Below are positions 30,813 to 41,000 of a DNA stretch of 64,000 nucleotides, piece after piece. Under the pieces are notes generated by a model. It was not told the DNA's origin. It saw only the letters and a list, made by a program, of their open reading frames with translations, and searched no databases. Source of the stretch: DTU064 sp045588245 (GTDB lineage Bacteria > Bacillota > Clostridia > Oscillospirales > CAG-272); assembly GCA_045588245.1 (NCBI GenBank), contig JAZNDW010000001.1:213752-277751 (forward strand), written 5' to 3'. The stretch's first letter is position 1. Every line of letters starts with the position of its first letter. The position numbers were made by a program, and so were the translations under genes.

Positions 30813-33215
30813 TTATTTCACAACGATATTGACGATTCTTCCGGGAACGTAAATTTCCTTAACGATCGTCTTGCCTTCGATCTGTGCGGACACTCTTTCG
30901 TCTGCCTTAGCCAAAGCGATAACATCGTCCTTGCCGGCATCCTTGGCTACAATAACGGTGCCGCGGAGCTTGCCGTTTACCTGAAGCGCGATCTCAACCG
31001 TTGCGTCAACGGTCTTTGCTTCGTCGTATTCGGGCCATTTTGCGAGAGATACGAGTCCGTCACCGCCGAGCTTTTCGTATATTTCCTCGGAAATATGAGG
31101 CGCAAACGGAGAGAGCAGCTTAACGAACGTGATAAGCTCGTCGCGCGTAAGCGTGCCCACTTCGTAGATCTCGTTGATGAGCGTCATCATAGCGGCGATA
31201 GCGGTGTTGAACTTGAGCTCTTCGATGTCGGAGGAGACTTTCTTGATCGTCTTATGGAAGGACACCTCAAGCTTCGGTGTTACACCCTTACCCGAAACGA
31301 GCTCAACGAGTCCGCAAACTCTGTCAAGGAAGCGCTTCGCGCCCTTAACACCCGTTTCGCTCCAGGGAGATGCAACACCGTAGTCACCCATAAAGCAAAC
31401 GTAAGTACGGAGCGTGTCGGCACCGTATGCACGAACGACGTCGAGCGGATCAACGACGTTTCCGCGGGACTTGGACATCTTCTGTCCGTCAGGACCGAGT
31501 ACGAGACCAACGGCGGTGCGCTTCATATACGGCTCGGAATACGGAACCATGCCGAGATCGTAAAGGAATTTATACCAGAAGCGGGAATAGATCATGTGAC
31601 GTGTTACGTGCTCCATGCCGCCGTTGTACCAGTCAACGGGCATCCAATAGCGGAGCGCCTCCATGCCTGCGAGTGCGCTTTCGTTCTTCGGATCGCAGTA
31701 ACGGAGGAAATACCAGGAGCTGCCTGCCCACTGCGGCATCGTATCCGTTTCACGCTTTGCATCGGCGCCGCACTTCGGGCACTTGCAGTTGACGTAGCTT
31801 TCAACCTTGGCGAGCGGGCTTTCGCCGCCCTCGCCCGGCTCAAAGTTTTCAATGTCGGGCAAACGGAGCGGAAGCTCTTCGTACGGAACGGGAACCATTC
31901 CGCAATGCGGACAATGTACGATCGGGATAGGCTCTCCCCAATATCTCTGGCGGTTGAATGCCCAGTCCTTCATCTTGAACTGAACGGCTGCCTCGCCGAG
32001 TCCGCGCTCGGAGAGAACCTCGATAGCTTTCGCGATCGAATCCTTTTTGTTGTCGAAGCCGTTGAGGAAATCGGAGTTGACCATTTCACCGTCACCGGTG
32101 TATGCTGCCTCGGCGATGTTGCCGCCGCGGATAACTTCAATAATATCGATGCCGTACTTCTTCGCGAAGTCGTAGTCGCGCTCATCGTGTGCGGGAACAG
32201 CCATGATAGCACCCGTACCGTAGCCCATCATTACGTAGTCTGCGATGTAGATCGGGATCTGTTTGCCGTTCAGCGGATTGATGGCGGAAAGACCTTCGAT
32301 GCGAACGCCCGTCTTATCCTTAACGAGCTGTGTGCGCTCAAATTCCGTCTTCTTCGAGCATTCCTCACGGTACGCAAGTACTGCGTCCATGTTGGAGATG
32401 CGGTCCGCGTACTTATCGATAGCGGGATGTTCCGGCGCAATTACCATGAACGTTACGCCGAAGAGCGTGTCGGGACGTGTTGTGTATATACGGAGCTTAT
32501 CGTCAACACCTGCGAGGTCGAAGTTGACGTATGCACCTGTGGATTTGCCGATCCAGTTGACCTGCTGCTGCTTGATGTTCGGCAGATAGTCAACCTCTTC
32601 AAGACCCGAAAGAAGCTTGTCCGCATATTCGGTTATACGCAGATACCAAACCTCTTTCGATTTTTGAACGACGTCGCTGTGGCAGATGTCACATTTTCCG
32701 CCCTGCGAGTCCTCGTTTGAGAGGACGACCTTACATGAGGGGCAATAGTTTACGAGCGTCTTATCGCGGAAAACGAGTCCGTTTTCGAACATCTTAAGGA
32801 AGATCCACTGCGTCCACTTATAGTAATCGTGATCCGTCGTGTCAACGACTCTCGACCAGTCAAAGCTGTAGCCGACGCTCTTCATCTGACGGGTAAAGTT
32901 TTCGATGTTCTTATCCGTTACGATACGCGGATGAGTTTTCGTTTTGATTGCGTAGTTTTCGGTATTAAGTCCGAAAGCATCAAAGCCGATCGGGAAAAGG
33001 ACATTATAACCCTGCATACGGCGCTTGCGTGCAACCGCTTCCATGCTGATGTACGCCTTGATGTGACCGACGTGGAGTCCCGCTCCGCTCGGATACGGGA
33101 ATTCGATCAGGCCGTAGAATTTCGGGAGCGAATAGTCCTCTTTCGCTTCAAATGCGCGAGCTTCGTCCCATCTGTCCTGCCATTTTTTGTCATTTACAGT
33201 AAAATCGTATTTCAT
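30813..33215 (-). CDS. leuS: Leucyl-tRNA synthetase
   Basis: Class I synthetase charging tRNA-Leu. The 800-residue protein has the HIGH-type signature PSGAGLHVGHIKAY (HVGH at 48-51), a zinc ribbon (CPSCKVVLSNEDS ... CDICHS), an editing domain with YTTRPDTLFGVTFMVIAPEH, a second ribbon (CPHCG, CPKCG) and KMSKSRGN at about 575. TGAGG precedes the ATG. It is the last gene of the block from trmH-type methyltransferase to leuS and ends at a terminator. Confidence 0.97.
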   Translation of the reverse strand: MKYDFTVNDKKWQDRWDEARAFEAKEDYSLPKFYGLIEFPYPSGAGLHVGHIKAYISMEAVARKRRMQGYNVLFPIGFDAFGLNTENYAIKTKTHPRIVTDKNIENFTRQMKSVGYSFDWSRVVDTTDHDYYKWTQWIFLKMFENGLVFRDKTLVNYCPSCKVVLSNEDSQGGKCDICHSDVVQKSKEVWYLRITEYADKLLSGLEEVDYLPNIKQQQVNWIGKSTGAYVNFDLAGVDDKLRIYTTRPDTLFGVTFMVIAPEHPAIDKYADRISNMDAVLAYREECSKKTEFERTQLVKDKTGVRIEGLSAINPLNGKQIPIYIADYVMMGYGTGAIMAVPAHDERDYDFAKKYGIDIIEVIRGGNIAEAAYTGDGEMVNSDFLNGFDNKKDSIAKAIEVLSERGLGEAAVQFKMKDWAFNRQRYWGEPIPIVHCPHCGMVPVPYEELPLRLPDIENFEPGEGGESPLAKVESYVNCKCPKCGADAKRETDTMPQWAGSSWYFLRYCDPKNESALAGMEALRYWMPVDWYNGGMEHVTRHMIYSRFWYKFLYDLGMVPYSEPYMKRTAVGLVLGPDGQKMSKSRGNVVDPLDVVRAYGADTLRTYVCFMGDYGVASPWSETGVKGAKRFLDRVCGLVELVSGKGVTPKLEVSFHKTIKKVSSDIEELKFNTAIAAMMTLINEIYEVGTLTRDELITFVKLLSPFAPHISEEIYEKLGGDGLVSLAKWPEYDEAKTVDATVEIALQVNGKLRGTVIVAKDAGKDDVIALAKADERVSAQIEGKTIVKEIYVPGRIVNIVVK

Positions 33216-33259
33216 AAATGCCTCAAAGCTAAAAAATTATAGTCGTTAGTTATTTTGTG

Positions 33260-33652
33260 TCAGCGATCTGTCAACGCATCGGAGATATCGACCTCGTCAG
33301 CATCGTCCCAAAGCTTTTCAAGTCTGTATAGATCTCTGTTTTCTTCAGTGAAAATGTGAACTATAACGGAATGATAGTCCATGCAGATCCAGTTTGCGGA
33401 ATCCTCACCCTCAATGTGACCGGGCTTCATTCCCGATTCACCGATGCGGTAATCAACTTCACCCGCAAGAGCTCTGATCTGCGTTGTGCTGTTACCTGTG
33501 CATATAACAAAGTAATCGGCGATGATGGTTTTTTCGGTGACGTGAAGAAGCTTGATGTTCTCTGCCATGCGGGCGTCGAGCACTTTTACGATTGATGTCG
33601 CAAGCTCTTCGGGTGTTCCGATCGGGTATATGACCTTTTCGTTGTTATCCAT
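33260..33652 (-). CDS. rsfS: Ribosomal silencing factor RsfS
   Basis: Binds L14 and blocks 30S-50S joining when nutrients are short. The 130-residue protein has the Iojap/DUF143 pattern: IADYFVICTGNSTTQIRALA, EGEDSANWICMDYHSVIVHI and YRLEKLWDDAD. AGAGG precedes the ATG. It normally follows yqeK; here the LCP gene lies between them. Confidence 0.95.
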   Translation of the reverse strand: MDNNEKVIYPIGTPEELATSIVKVLDARMAENIKLLHVTEKTIIADYFVICTGNSTTQIRALAGEVDYRIGESGMKPGHIEGEDSANWICMDYHSVIVHIFTEENRDLYRLEKLWDDADEVDISDALTDR

Positions 33653-33682
33653 GATTATACCTCTTTTATTTTAATATTCATT

Positions 33683-34891
33683 TTATTTCGTTGGGATATT
33701 TATTGAGTTTTCGTTGACGTCGCCTGCGTTATACACAGTGTATTCCGCCGTTCCGAGCGGCATATTATATATGTCCGCCACGGATTTTTCGTCCGACGTC
33801 ATAACGCCGTACGGGTCAAAATCGTCTTTTTTGAACTCCGTTTCATACACATTAAGATACTTATTTATGATATCCGCCGTGTCCTCACGGTACAAAACGT
33901 ACACAGACGCTCCGTTTGCAGTTGCCGCGGCGCCCGGCAGCGTTACCATATAAACTTTAGACAGATCAACCGACAAAGCTGACTTACCAAAGTAAACAAA
34001 GTCGGCAGCTCCTATCGTCGTTCTCATGTTCGTCATGATCTCTGCGGCAATATCAACGACCATAGATACGCTGAAATTGTTTTTCACCTGCAGCAGCACC
34101 GCAGACATAAATATCTTCATCGCATCCTGACGGCCGATGTCCTGCTGAACGTAGCCCTTACGGTATCGCACGAACTGCATCGCTTTGTCGCCGTCGAGCC
34201 ATTGCGGTCCTTTTTTCAAGTTGATATACAGGTCCTGCGCAGGATCGGAATACTCCATATCATAAGGCACGTCAATGTAAACACCTCCGATGATATCGAT
34301 AATATTCACAAATCCGTCGATCCCGATCATTGCCGCATAGTTGATGCGGACGCCGAAATTCTTGCTTATCATTGAAGCCAGATTTGAAAGCGCCGCCATT
34401 TCGGGATCGTCCGATCCCGCCTTTTTTGCACGGTTATAGTAAGCCGCGTACGATGCGTTGATCTTTGAAGAGTTGATATTATCAACGGTGATGTACGTGT
34501 CGCGAGGAATCTGCACCACGCCGATAGTATTGCCATTCACATCGTATGAAATAAGCATCATTATATCTGTGCTTCGCGAAACCTTATCGCAGCCGACGAC
34601 AAGAAAGTTATAAACTCCCTGCCGCTGTTTCTTTCCGGCTCCCGACTCGTCAAGAACGGGCATTCCGTTAACGTCGGTATCGTCACCGAACGGATCGTTG
34701 TCGGTATCGGGGGTATAAAACACCAAAAATCCGCCAACAACAACGATCGCCAGGAAAACAAGCACAAGAAGCATTATCAGGAATTTATCGAGCCCGGACA
34801 GCTTGCTTTTTTTCGTTTTTTTTACAGTTGAGGCATTCCCCGACGGCATTTTGTTCCGTTCGGGTTGATGCCTGTAATTATTATTCTGCAT
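33683..34891 (-). CDS. LytR-CpsA-Psr (LCP) family glycopolymer ligase
   Basis: Membrane enzyme that attaches wall polymers to peptidoglycan. The 402-residue protein has a basic N-terminus (VKKTKKSKLSG), one membrane helix at about 37-58 and an extracellular LCP domain with NFLVVGCDKVSRSTDIMMLI, VVQIPRDTYI, AMQFVRYRKG and QDIGRQDAMK; the arginines in the last motifs bind polyprenyl phosphate in characterised members. The location in the nadD-yqeK-LCP-rsfS row is typical of Clostridia. Confidence 0.92.
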   Translation of the reverse strand: MQNNNYRHQPERNKMPSGNASTVKKTKKSKLSGLDKFLIMLLVLVFLAIVVVGGFLVFYTPDTDNDPFGDDTDVNGMPVLDESGAGKKQRQGVYNFLVVGCDKVSRSTDIMMLISYDVNGNTIGVVQIPRDTYITVDNINSSKINASYAAYYNRAKKAGSDDPEMAALSNLASMISKNFGVRINYAAMIGIDGFVNIIDIIGGVYIDVPYDMEYSDPAQDLYINLKKGPQWLDGDKAMQFVRYRKGYVQQDIGRQDAMKIFMSAVLLQVKNNFSVSMVVDIAAEIMTNMRTTIGAADFVYFGKSALSVDLSKVYMVTLPGAAATANGASVYVLYREDTADIINKYLNVYETEFKKDDFDPYGVMTSDEKSVADIYNMPLGTAEYTVYNAGDVNENSINIPTK

Positions 34892-34924
34892 TAATTTACA
34901 AATGTCCCTTCCCGTATATAAAGC

Positions 34925-35569
34925 CTATCGGCGGAGCGCACCGCCGTTTTTCAGGTATTGGGCGGCTTTCGCCGTATCGGGGTCAAGCATCTTGTGAGTC
35001 GATTCTATGTGCTGCAGCGTGTCGCAGAGCGACATATACACAGCTTTCGTTAAAACCGCCGTCGCTTCGTCTATGGTTTTTGCATTTATTATGTGCGAAT
35101 GGAAATATTCCCGGCATCGGCGACAGCTTTCATACTTACGTGTCGGCTCTATATAATCGGCGATAAAAATGATCGCTTCAAAAACCGTCATCTCCGCTCG
35201 TCCCGTCGTATGATAACGAACGGCAGAGAGTATATCATCGTCAATATATTCGGAAAAATGCTCCGATATTACAGCCGGAGCCGCAAGCGCATGAAGCACG
35301 GGCTCGGGATAATCTTCTATATCTCCGAACATTATATCAAAATCACGTATATAATTCAACTGCTTTTCGGAAGTTAATTCCTTTGCAATATCGTGAAGCA
35401 GGGCGGCTGCCCGAATACTCCCAACTCTACCCGGCAAAACGTGCGACGCAATAAACGCCGCTTCCACCTCGACCGCAAGCGTGTGGGCGTATCTTTTCTC
35501 CGACAGATACGGACGCACCTTCTCCCGCAGAATCATAAGCTCTGCGGCTGTGGGTTCATTTTTTCGCAT
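34925..35569 (-). CDS. yqeK: HD-domain hydrolase YqeK (Ap4A hydrolase type)
   Basis: A 214-residue HD-superfamily protein; YqeK relatives symmetrically cleave diadenosine tetraphosphate. Metal-binding motifs are YAHTLAVEVEA, ALLHDIAKELT (HD pair) and VRYHTTGRAEMT. The ATG at 35569 with GGCGGG upstream lies within the 3' end of nadD (14-base overlap); a longer frame reaching further upstream has no basis in the family. Coupled to nadD, as in most Firmicutes. Confidence 0.9.
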   Translation of the reverse strand: MRKNEPTAAELMILREKVRPYLSEKRYAHTLAVEVEAAFIASHVLPGRVGSIRAAALLHDIAKELTSEKQLNYIRDFDIMFGDIEDYPEPVLHALAAPAVISEHFSEYIDDDILSAVRYHTTGRAEMTVFEAIIFIADYIEPTRKYESCRRCREYFHSHIINAKTIDEATAVLTKAVYMSLCDTLQHIESTHKMLDPDTAKAAQYLKNGGALRR

Positions 35570-36185
35570 ACAGTCCCGCCTTTTCGATATAATCACGCAC
35601 CGACGGATCAACGTAATCCGAAACGTCACCGCCGTCAGCAATCATCGTTCTTATATCCGACGACGATATCATAAACGGTTCAATACGGAGCGGCGAAGCT
35701 TCAGCTCCGTAACGCTCGGCGTAGAATTTCGCACGAAGCGAAAGCTTTTCGTCATCGGCAGCAATACCGCGCGGTGCGTAAACAATGTCTGATATTCGGA
35801 ATATTTCCTCTGCATGATACCATGTATCGAGCGACAAAAACATATCCGCACCGCACAAAAGCCTGATCTTTCCTTCGTCGGGTGTCATCCCGTAAAGCTC
35901 ATAAAGTGCAAGAAGCGTATCGACCGTATAGCTCGGTCCGACTCTGTCAAGTTCAAGACGCGACACGACAGCACCATTCACGTCAGCAAAAGCCAGCGAT
36001 GCCATATCAAGCCTTTTTTGCGGATCATCGTCTGCAGATACCCGTTTGTGCGGCGGTATGTTCGCAGGCATGATGAGCAGTAGATCAAGTCCGAACTGTG
36101 CCATAAACGCTTCAGCTATTCTTTTATGGCCTATGTGGGGCGGCGAAAACGTGCCGCCGTAAAGCCCCAGATTTAGTTGCGGCAT
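35556..36185 (-). CDS. nadD: Nicotinate-nucleotide adenylyltransferase
   Basis: Forms nicotinate adenine dinucleotide in NAD synthesis. The 209-residue protein has GLYGGTFSPPHIGHKRIAE (nucleotidyl-transfer HxGH motif) at the N-terminus and the C-terminal ISSSDIRTMI (SSTxxR type). Three bases separate it from yhbY, and it overlaps yqeK. Works downstream of nicotinate salvage, to which the nicotinamidase at 5.2 kb may contribute. Confidence 0.95.
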   Translation of the reverse strand: MPQLNLGLYGGTFSPPHIGHKRIAEAFMAQFGLDLLLIMPANIPPHKRVSADDDPQKRLDMASLAFADVNGAVVSRLELDRVGPSYTVDTLLALYELYGMTPDEGKIRLLCGADMFLSLDTWYHAEEIFRISDIVYAPRGIAADDEKLSLRAKFYAERYGAEASPLRIEPFMISSSDIRTMIADGGDVSDYVDPSVRDYIEKAGLYAKK

Positions 36186-36188
36186 AGC

Positions 36189-36485
36189 TTAAAGTATGAT
36201 TTTTTTATTCTTTTTGCTGGGACGGTACAAAACGAAACGCGAACCGACGACCGAAACGGACGCGGAATTCGTGCGTTCTGCGATGATCTCCGCGGCTTCG
36301 CGGCTCGTGTAAGGGCAGTTATCGAGAACGCGGAGCTTTATTAGCTCGCGCGCTTCGAGCGCGTTACCGACCTGACGGACCGTTTCGTCGGAGATGCCGT
36401 CCTTACCGATTTGAAAGATCGTATCGTAATCGTTTGCCATTGAGCGAAGAGTCGCTCTTTGTTTGCTCGTTATTTCAAGTTTCAT
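36189..36485 (-). CDS. yhbY: YhbY-family (CRM domain) RNA-binding protein
   Basis: A 98-residue single CRM domain protein associated with pre-50S particles in E. coli. Landmarks are LTSKQRATLRS-like start (ITSKQRATLRSMAND), FQIGKDGISDETVRQV with the GxxG-like loop, ELIKLRVLDNC and VGSRFVLYRPSKK. Overlaps rdgB by four bases. Confidence 0.92.
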   Translation of the reverse strand: MKLEITSKQRATLRSMANDYDTIFQIGKDGISDETVRQVGNALEARELIKLRVLDNCPYTSREAAEIIAERTNSASVSVVGSRFVLYRPSKKNKKIIL

Positions 36486-37093
36486 TTGTCTGTTTCCTCA
36501 ATGATGGGTTTAATTTTCTTTGCAAAATCATATAGAGCGTTTCCTCTGTGGCTGACTTTATCCTTTTCCTCCGCCGTGATCTGTGCCATCGTCCGTCCGT
36601 AACATTCGATGAAAAACAAAGGATCGTATCCAAAACCGCCGTCACCGACGCGCTCACGCATAATGATACCTTCGCATTCGCCGTAACAAACGATCGGTTC
36701 AATTCCGTATTCTTCGGGGAATACGCAAGCGACAGCGCAAGCATAGTGCGCGCCGCGCTCACCGTCGGGCGTGTTGCGAAGCTCGTATAAAAGCTTATCG
36801 TTATTGGCTTCGTCTCCCTCGCCTGACCAACGTGCAGAATATACACCGGGAGCACCGCCGAGTGCATCTACGCAAAGCCCCGAATCGTCCGCAATACCAA
36901 CGTAACCGAGAGACGCAGGCACACTTGCTTTGATCAGCGCGTTTGCCTCAAAAGTGTCACCGTCCTCTACGATGTCGTCTGTATATCCGATCTCGGAAAG
37001 CGTCAACAGCTCCGAGGTGGGGGAAATCTCCTCAATAATGCGGCGAAGCTCCGCTATTTTCTTTTTATTGTTGCTTGCAAGTACAAATTTCAT
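36482..37093 (-). CDS. rdgB: Non-canonical purine NTP pyrophosphatase (RdgB/HAM1)
   Basis: Removes dITP, ITP and XTP from nucleotide pools. The 203-residue protein begins VLASNNKKKIAELRRI (the S/TxNxxK motif), contains GIADDSGLCVDALGGAPGVYSARW and GDGGFGYDPLFF, all hallmark positions. Coupled by overlap to yhbY. Confidence 0.95.
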   Translation of the reverse strand: MKFVLASNNKKKIAELRRIIEEISPTSELLTLSEIGYTDDIVEDGDTFEANALIKASVPASLGYVGIADDSGLCVDALGGAPGVYSARWSGEGDEANNDKLLYELRNTPDGERGAHYACAVACVFPEEYGIEPIVCYGECEGIIMRERVGDGGFGYDPLFFIECYGRTMAQITAEEKDKVSHRGNALYDFAKKIKPIIEETDK

Positions 37094-37111
37094 GTTGGTT
37101 TTTACCGATTT

Positions 37112-38017
37112 TTATTCAAACAGCGCGCGTACGAAATCTTCGCACACGAAAGGCTCCATATCGTCGATTCCCTCGCCGACACCGATATATTTGACGGGAA
37201 TGGCAAGCTCGTTTTTGATCGAGATAACGACGCCGCCCTTGGCGGTTCCGTCAAGCTTCGTTAAAACAAGTCCCGTGATGTTTGCCGCATTTTTGAATTC
37301 CTTAGCCTGCATAACTGCGTTCTGTCCCGTCGTAGCGTCGAGCACAAGAAGCGTTTCTCGGGAGCTGTCGGGCAGCTCGCGAGAGAGGACGCGGTTGATC
37401 TTTGCAAGCTCGTCCATAAGATTTTTCTTGTTGTGAAGTCTGCCCGCCGTATCGACGATAAGTACGTCCGCCCCCCGCTTTCTTGCCGCGGCTGCCGCGT
37501 CGAAAACGACAGCGGCGGGGTCACCGCCCTCGTTCTGTCTAATCAGAGTTGCACCCGAGCGTTCACACCATACCGCAAGCTGGTCGATCGCGGCGGCACG
37601 GAAGGTGTCCGCGGCGGCAACGACTACACTTTTCCCCTCACGGATGAGGCTTGCCGATATCTTGCCGATCGACGTCGTCTTACCGACGCCGTTGACACCG
37701 ATCACAAGCACAACGGCAGGCTTATTTTGCAGATCGAGCGTGCCGCCCTCTCCAATCATATTTTCTATGATCTCTCGGAGTGCCGCCTTTGCTTCGGTCG
37801 CTTCTGTGAGGCGCTGCTCCTTGATGCGTGTCCGCAACTGATCGAGAATATCCATCGTCGTGTCGACGCCGACGTCTGCCGTAATAAGAGTTTCCTCTAG
37901 CTCGTCGAGCATATCCTCGTCTATTTTTACGAAGCTTTGCATAACGGCATCGATGCGCCCCATGAGTGCAGACTTCGTCTTTTGCATGCTTCCCTTGAGT
38001 TTTTCAAAAAATCCCAT
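37112..38017 (-). CDS. ftsY: Signal recognition particle receptor FtsY
   Basis: SRP receptor GTPase that delivers nascent chains to the membrane. The 301-residue protein has the NG domain only: G1 GVNGVGKTTSIGK (from residue 108), DTFRAAAIDQLAVW, DTAGRLHNK and TKLDGTAKGG. The acidic A domain of E. coli FtsY is absent, as usual in Firmicutes. It follows smc after 20 bases with GAGG before the ATG. Confidence 0.97.
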   Translation of the reverse strand: MGFFEKLKGSMQKTKSALMGRIDAVMQSFVKIDEDMLDELEETLITADVGVDTTMDILDQLRTRIKEQRLTEATEAKAALREIIENMIGEGGTLDLQNKPAVVLVIGVNGVGKTTSIGKISASLIREGKSVVVAAADTFRAAAIDQLAVWCERSGATLIRQNEGGDPAAVVFDAAAAARKRGADVLIVDTAGRLHNKKNLMDELAKINRVLSRELPDSSRETLLVLDATTGQNAVMQAKEFKNAANITGLVLTKLDGTAKGGVVISIKNELAIPVKYIGVGEGIDDMEPFVCEDFVRALFE

Positions 38018-38037
38018 ATTTTCCTCGTAATTAAAGG

Positions 38038-41000
38038 TTATTTTGCGCCGTCAGAGGCGTATTTCGCTTTGGTTTCCATGTCATTCGTATCGAGCATCAG
38101 AACACGTGAAATACCGTGCTTTGGCATAGTGATGCCGTAAAGCGAATCGGCAGTCTCCATCGTTCCGCGTCTGTGAGTTACGATAACAAACTGCATATCG
38201 TCAGAATAGCGTTTAACGTAATTTGCGAATCTGTCAACGTTGACTTCGTCAAGCGCCGATTCGATCTCGTCGAAAATGCAGAAGGGTGTGGGGTTGACGT
38301 GTATCATCGCAAAAAGAAGCGCAATGGCAACGAACGCCTGCTCACCGCCCGAAAGCAGCGATAGATTTTTTATCACTTTTCCGGGAGGCGCCGCCTTGAT
38401 CTCGATTCCGCTTGACAGAACGTCCGTCGGATCGGAAAGATATATTTCTGCGTTACCGCCGCCGAAGAGCTCGCGGAACACCTCGCCAAAGCGGGAATTG
38501 ATGCGCGTGAATGCATCAACAAAGCTCTTTTCCATGTCGTTGTTAAGATCGTTGATGACCGCCGTCAAATTGTCCTTTGCAACACGGAGGTCCTCCATCT
38601 GACGCGACAGATAAAGATATTTTTCGTTGACTTCCTTAAATTCTTCGATAGCGTTTACATTTACGGAGCCGAGCGAGCGGATCTTATTTTTACATTCTGT
38701 AAGAGTTTTGCTGACCTCGGTGCGATTTTCGGACGTCACCTCGGGATAATCAAGCTCGGCTGCCGCCGAGAATGTGAGCGAATATTCGTCCCAAAGATAA
38801 GCGATCAGCTTATCGATCTGCTCGGCGAGGTTCGTTTTACGCTGTTCGTTTTTCATGTGAACGCGAACGATATTTTCCTTTTCGTCGGTCTTTTCGCGTA
38901 TCTTACGTCGCAGTTCGATCTGACGCTGTTCAAATTCCATACCGCCCGATTCAAGCTTTTCGCGTTCATCTTCGACGGTACGCAGGCTGATCTCCGTTTC
39001 GGCGAAAAGCTTACGGTTTTCCGCCTGCTTTTCGGTTGAAAGACGTGTGTCCTCCGTAAGCTCGGCGGCGCGTCGTTCGTAAACGACACGTTGCTCGTCA
39101 AGCTCCGCGAGTCTGCGCGTTTTTTCACCGCGCAGAAGCTCTTCCGCTTCGATTCTGTTTTCGATTCTCGCTACGGACAGCATCGCTTCCGTGAGCACCG
39201 ATGCGGCGTTCGCGCGCGCATCGTCAGCCTCGTGACGGAGCACGTCGAGCTCTTCGCGCTCTCTTTTCACTTTTTCGGCATTTGCCTCAGCATCCGCGAG
39301 TTTTTCGCTCAACGACACAAGATCCGTTTCATACTGGCTCTTCTGCTCCAGGCGCAACTCATAGTCGGTGCGAAGCTGATTGATGAGCGTTTCTGTAGCA
39401 TCAAGCTGTGCTTTATACGTGTCGCGCGCCGACATTGCCGCGCGCATCATAGCGTCCATCATATCACGGCGGCTGACCTCGTCAGCCTTTTTCGAAAGCG
39501 ACGCGGCGCGTTTTTTCGACGCATCAACGATCTTAGCGTCAAGATTTTCCATCTCACGCGCACGGAGCGAACGCTCTGCGCGCAAAGATTTGATCTCGCC
39601 CGCTCTTGTGAGCATACCGCTTTCGCGCTTCGCAGAACCTCCCGTGAACGAACCGCCTGCGTTGATCTGCTGTCCGTCAAGTGTGACGGCACGGATCTTA
39701 TATCCCGACGCTTTCGCCGCTAAAGCGGCATTATCAAGGTTATCGAAAACGCAAACTCTTCCGAGCAGATACTTGACGATCTCTGCGTATTTTACGTCGT
39801 ATTCCGTTAACTCGGAAGCAATTCCGATAAAGCCGTTTTTGTTTTGTGCTTCTTTCACCTCACGTCCGGGCTCCTGAGCACGGACGGCTGTGAGAGGATA
39901 GAACGTAGAGCGTCCCGCACCTGCCGCTTTTAAGCTTCTGATCGCGGATTTTGCCGTTTCTTCATCCTCAACTACTATGTTCTGTAGATTTGCACCGAGT
40001 GCCGTTTCGATCGCCGTGACGTATTCGTTCGCAACGGAAATAATATGCGAAACAGGTCCGTAGACCTTGCCCTTTATTTCTCCGCGGGACGCTGAGTCCA
40101 TAACGAATTTTACGCTCTTTCCGTATCCCTCGAAGTTTTCTTCAAGTCTGACAAGAGCATCTATTCTTCTGTCGAGCGATTCCAAAGAAGCCGACGCGAC
40201 GTTGCGATGTTCACGAAGTGTGTCGAGCTGTTCGTCTATCTTTGTCACATCACCGTCAAGCTCTGCTATTGCCACGTCAGCGGCCTCGATACCTGCGGAA
40301 AAATCGTTTACGTTACGTTCTTCGGCAGCGGCTTTTTGGCTGTATCCTCGAGACGCACGAGCATATTTTTCGATCTCATCGGATACCGCTACGTTCTTTT
40401 CGTCACCGCTTTTCATCGAATCGCGGAGCACGTTCAGTCGCACGCGATAGTCAACGATCTCCTCCTCGCAAGCTTTCAGGTAGCCAAAACGCTCCTCAAG
40501 CTCAGCTGTGATCTGCGACAGCTTCGCTTCAGCCGCACTCAATGCCTCTTTCTTTTCGGACAGTGCCGCTTCTTCATTGAACAGCTCGCGGCGCAGTTCT
40601 TCGATACGGCTTGCAACGTCGGTTTCTTCGTCACGCGCAGATACTATCTGCTGCTCGGTTTTCGCTATATTTTCCTTACATTCTTCAATTTGAGATAAAC
40701 TGTGGTAGCAGTCCGTTTCAAGTGCGCGGAATTCGCTTTCAAGGCGCGTTCTTTCCGTTGTGAGTTCGCGTATACGTGTGTACGCACGCTCGGATGAGAG
40801 CTTATTGCTTTGCGATGCCTCGGAAAGACGTTCGCTTTGTGCTTCAAGCCCGTCAACGGTATCCTCGATCATTTCAAGCTCGTGCGTTGAAAGAATGAAA
40901 TCGTTCTCCGCTTCCTTCAGCTCAACTCTGATACGTCTGCTGTCGTAAACGGTGAGAGCAATATCCGCCGAACGCTTGCGTTCATAAAGCTCAAGGTATT

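Noticed and set aside
30801..32720. 639-codon plus-strand open frame opposite leuS
   Set aside because: Antisense shadow of leuS with no domain or ribosome site.
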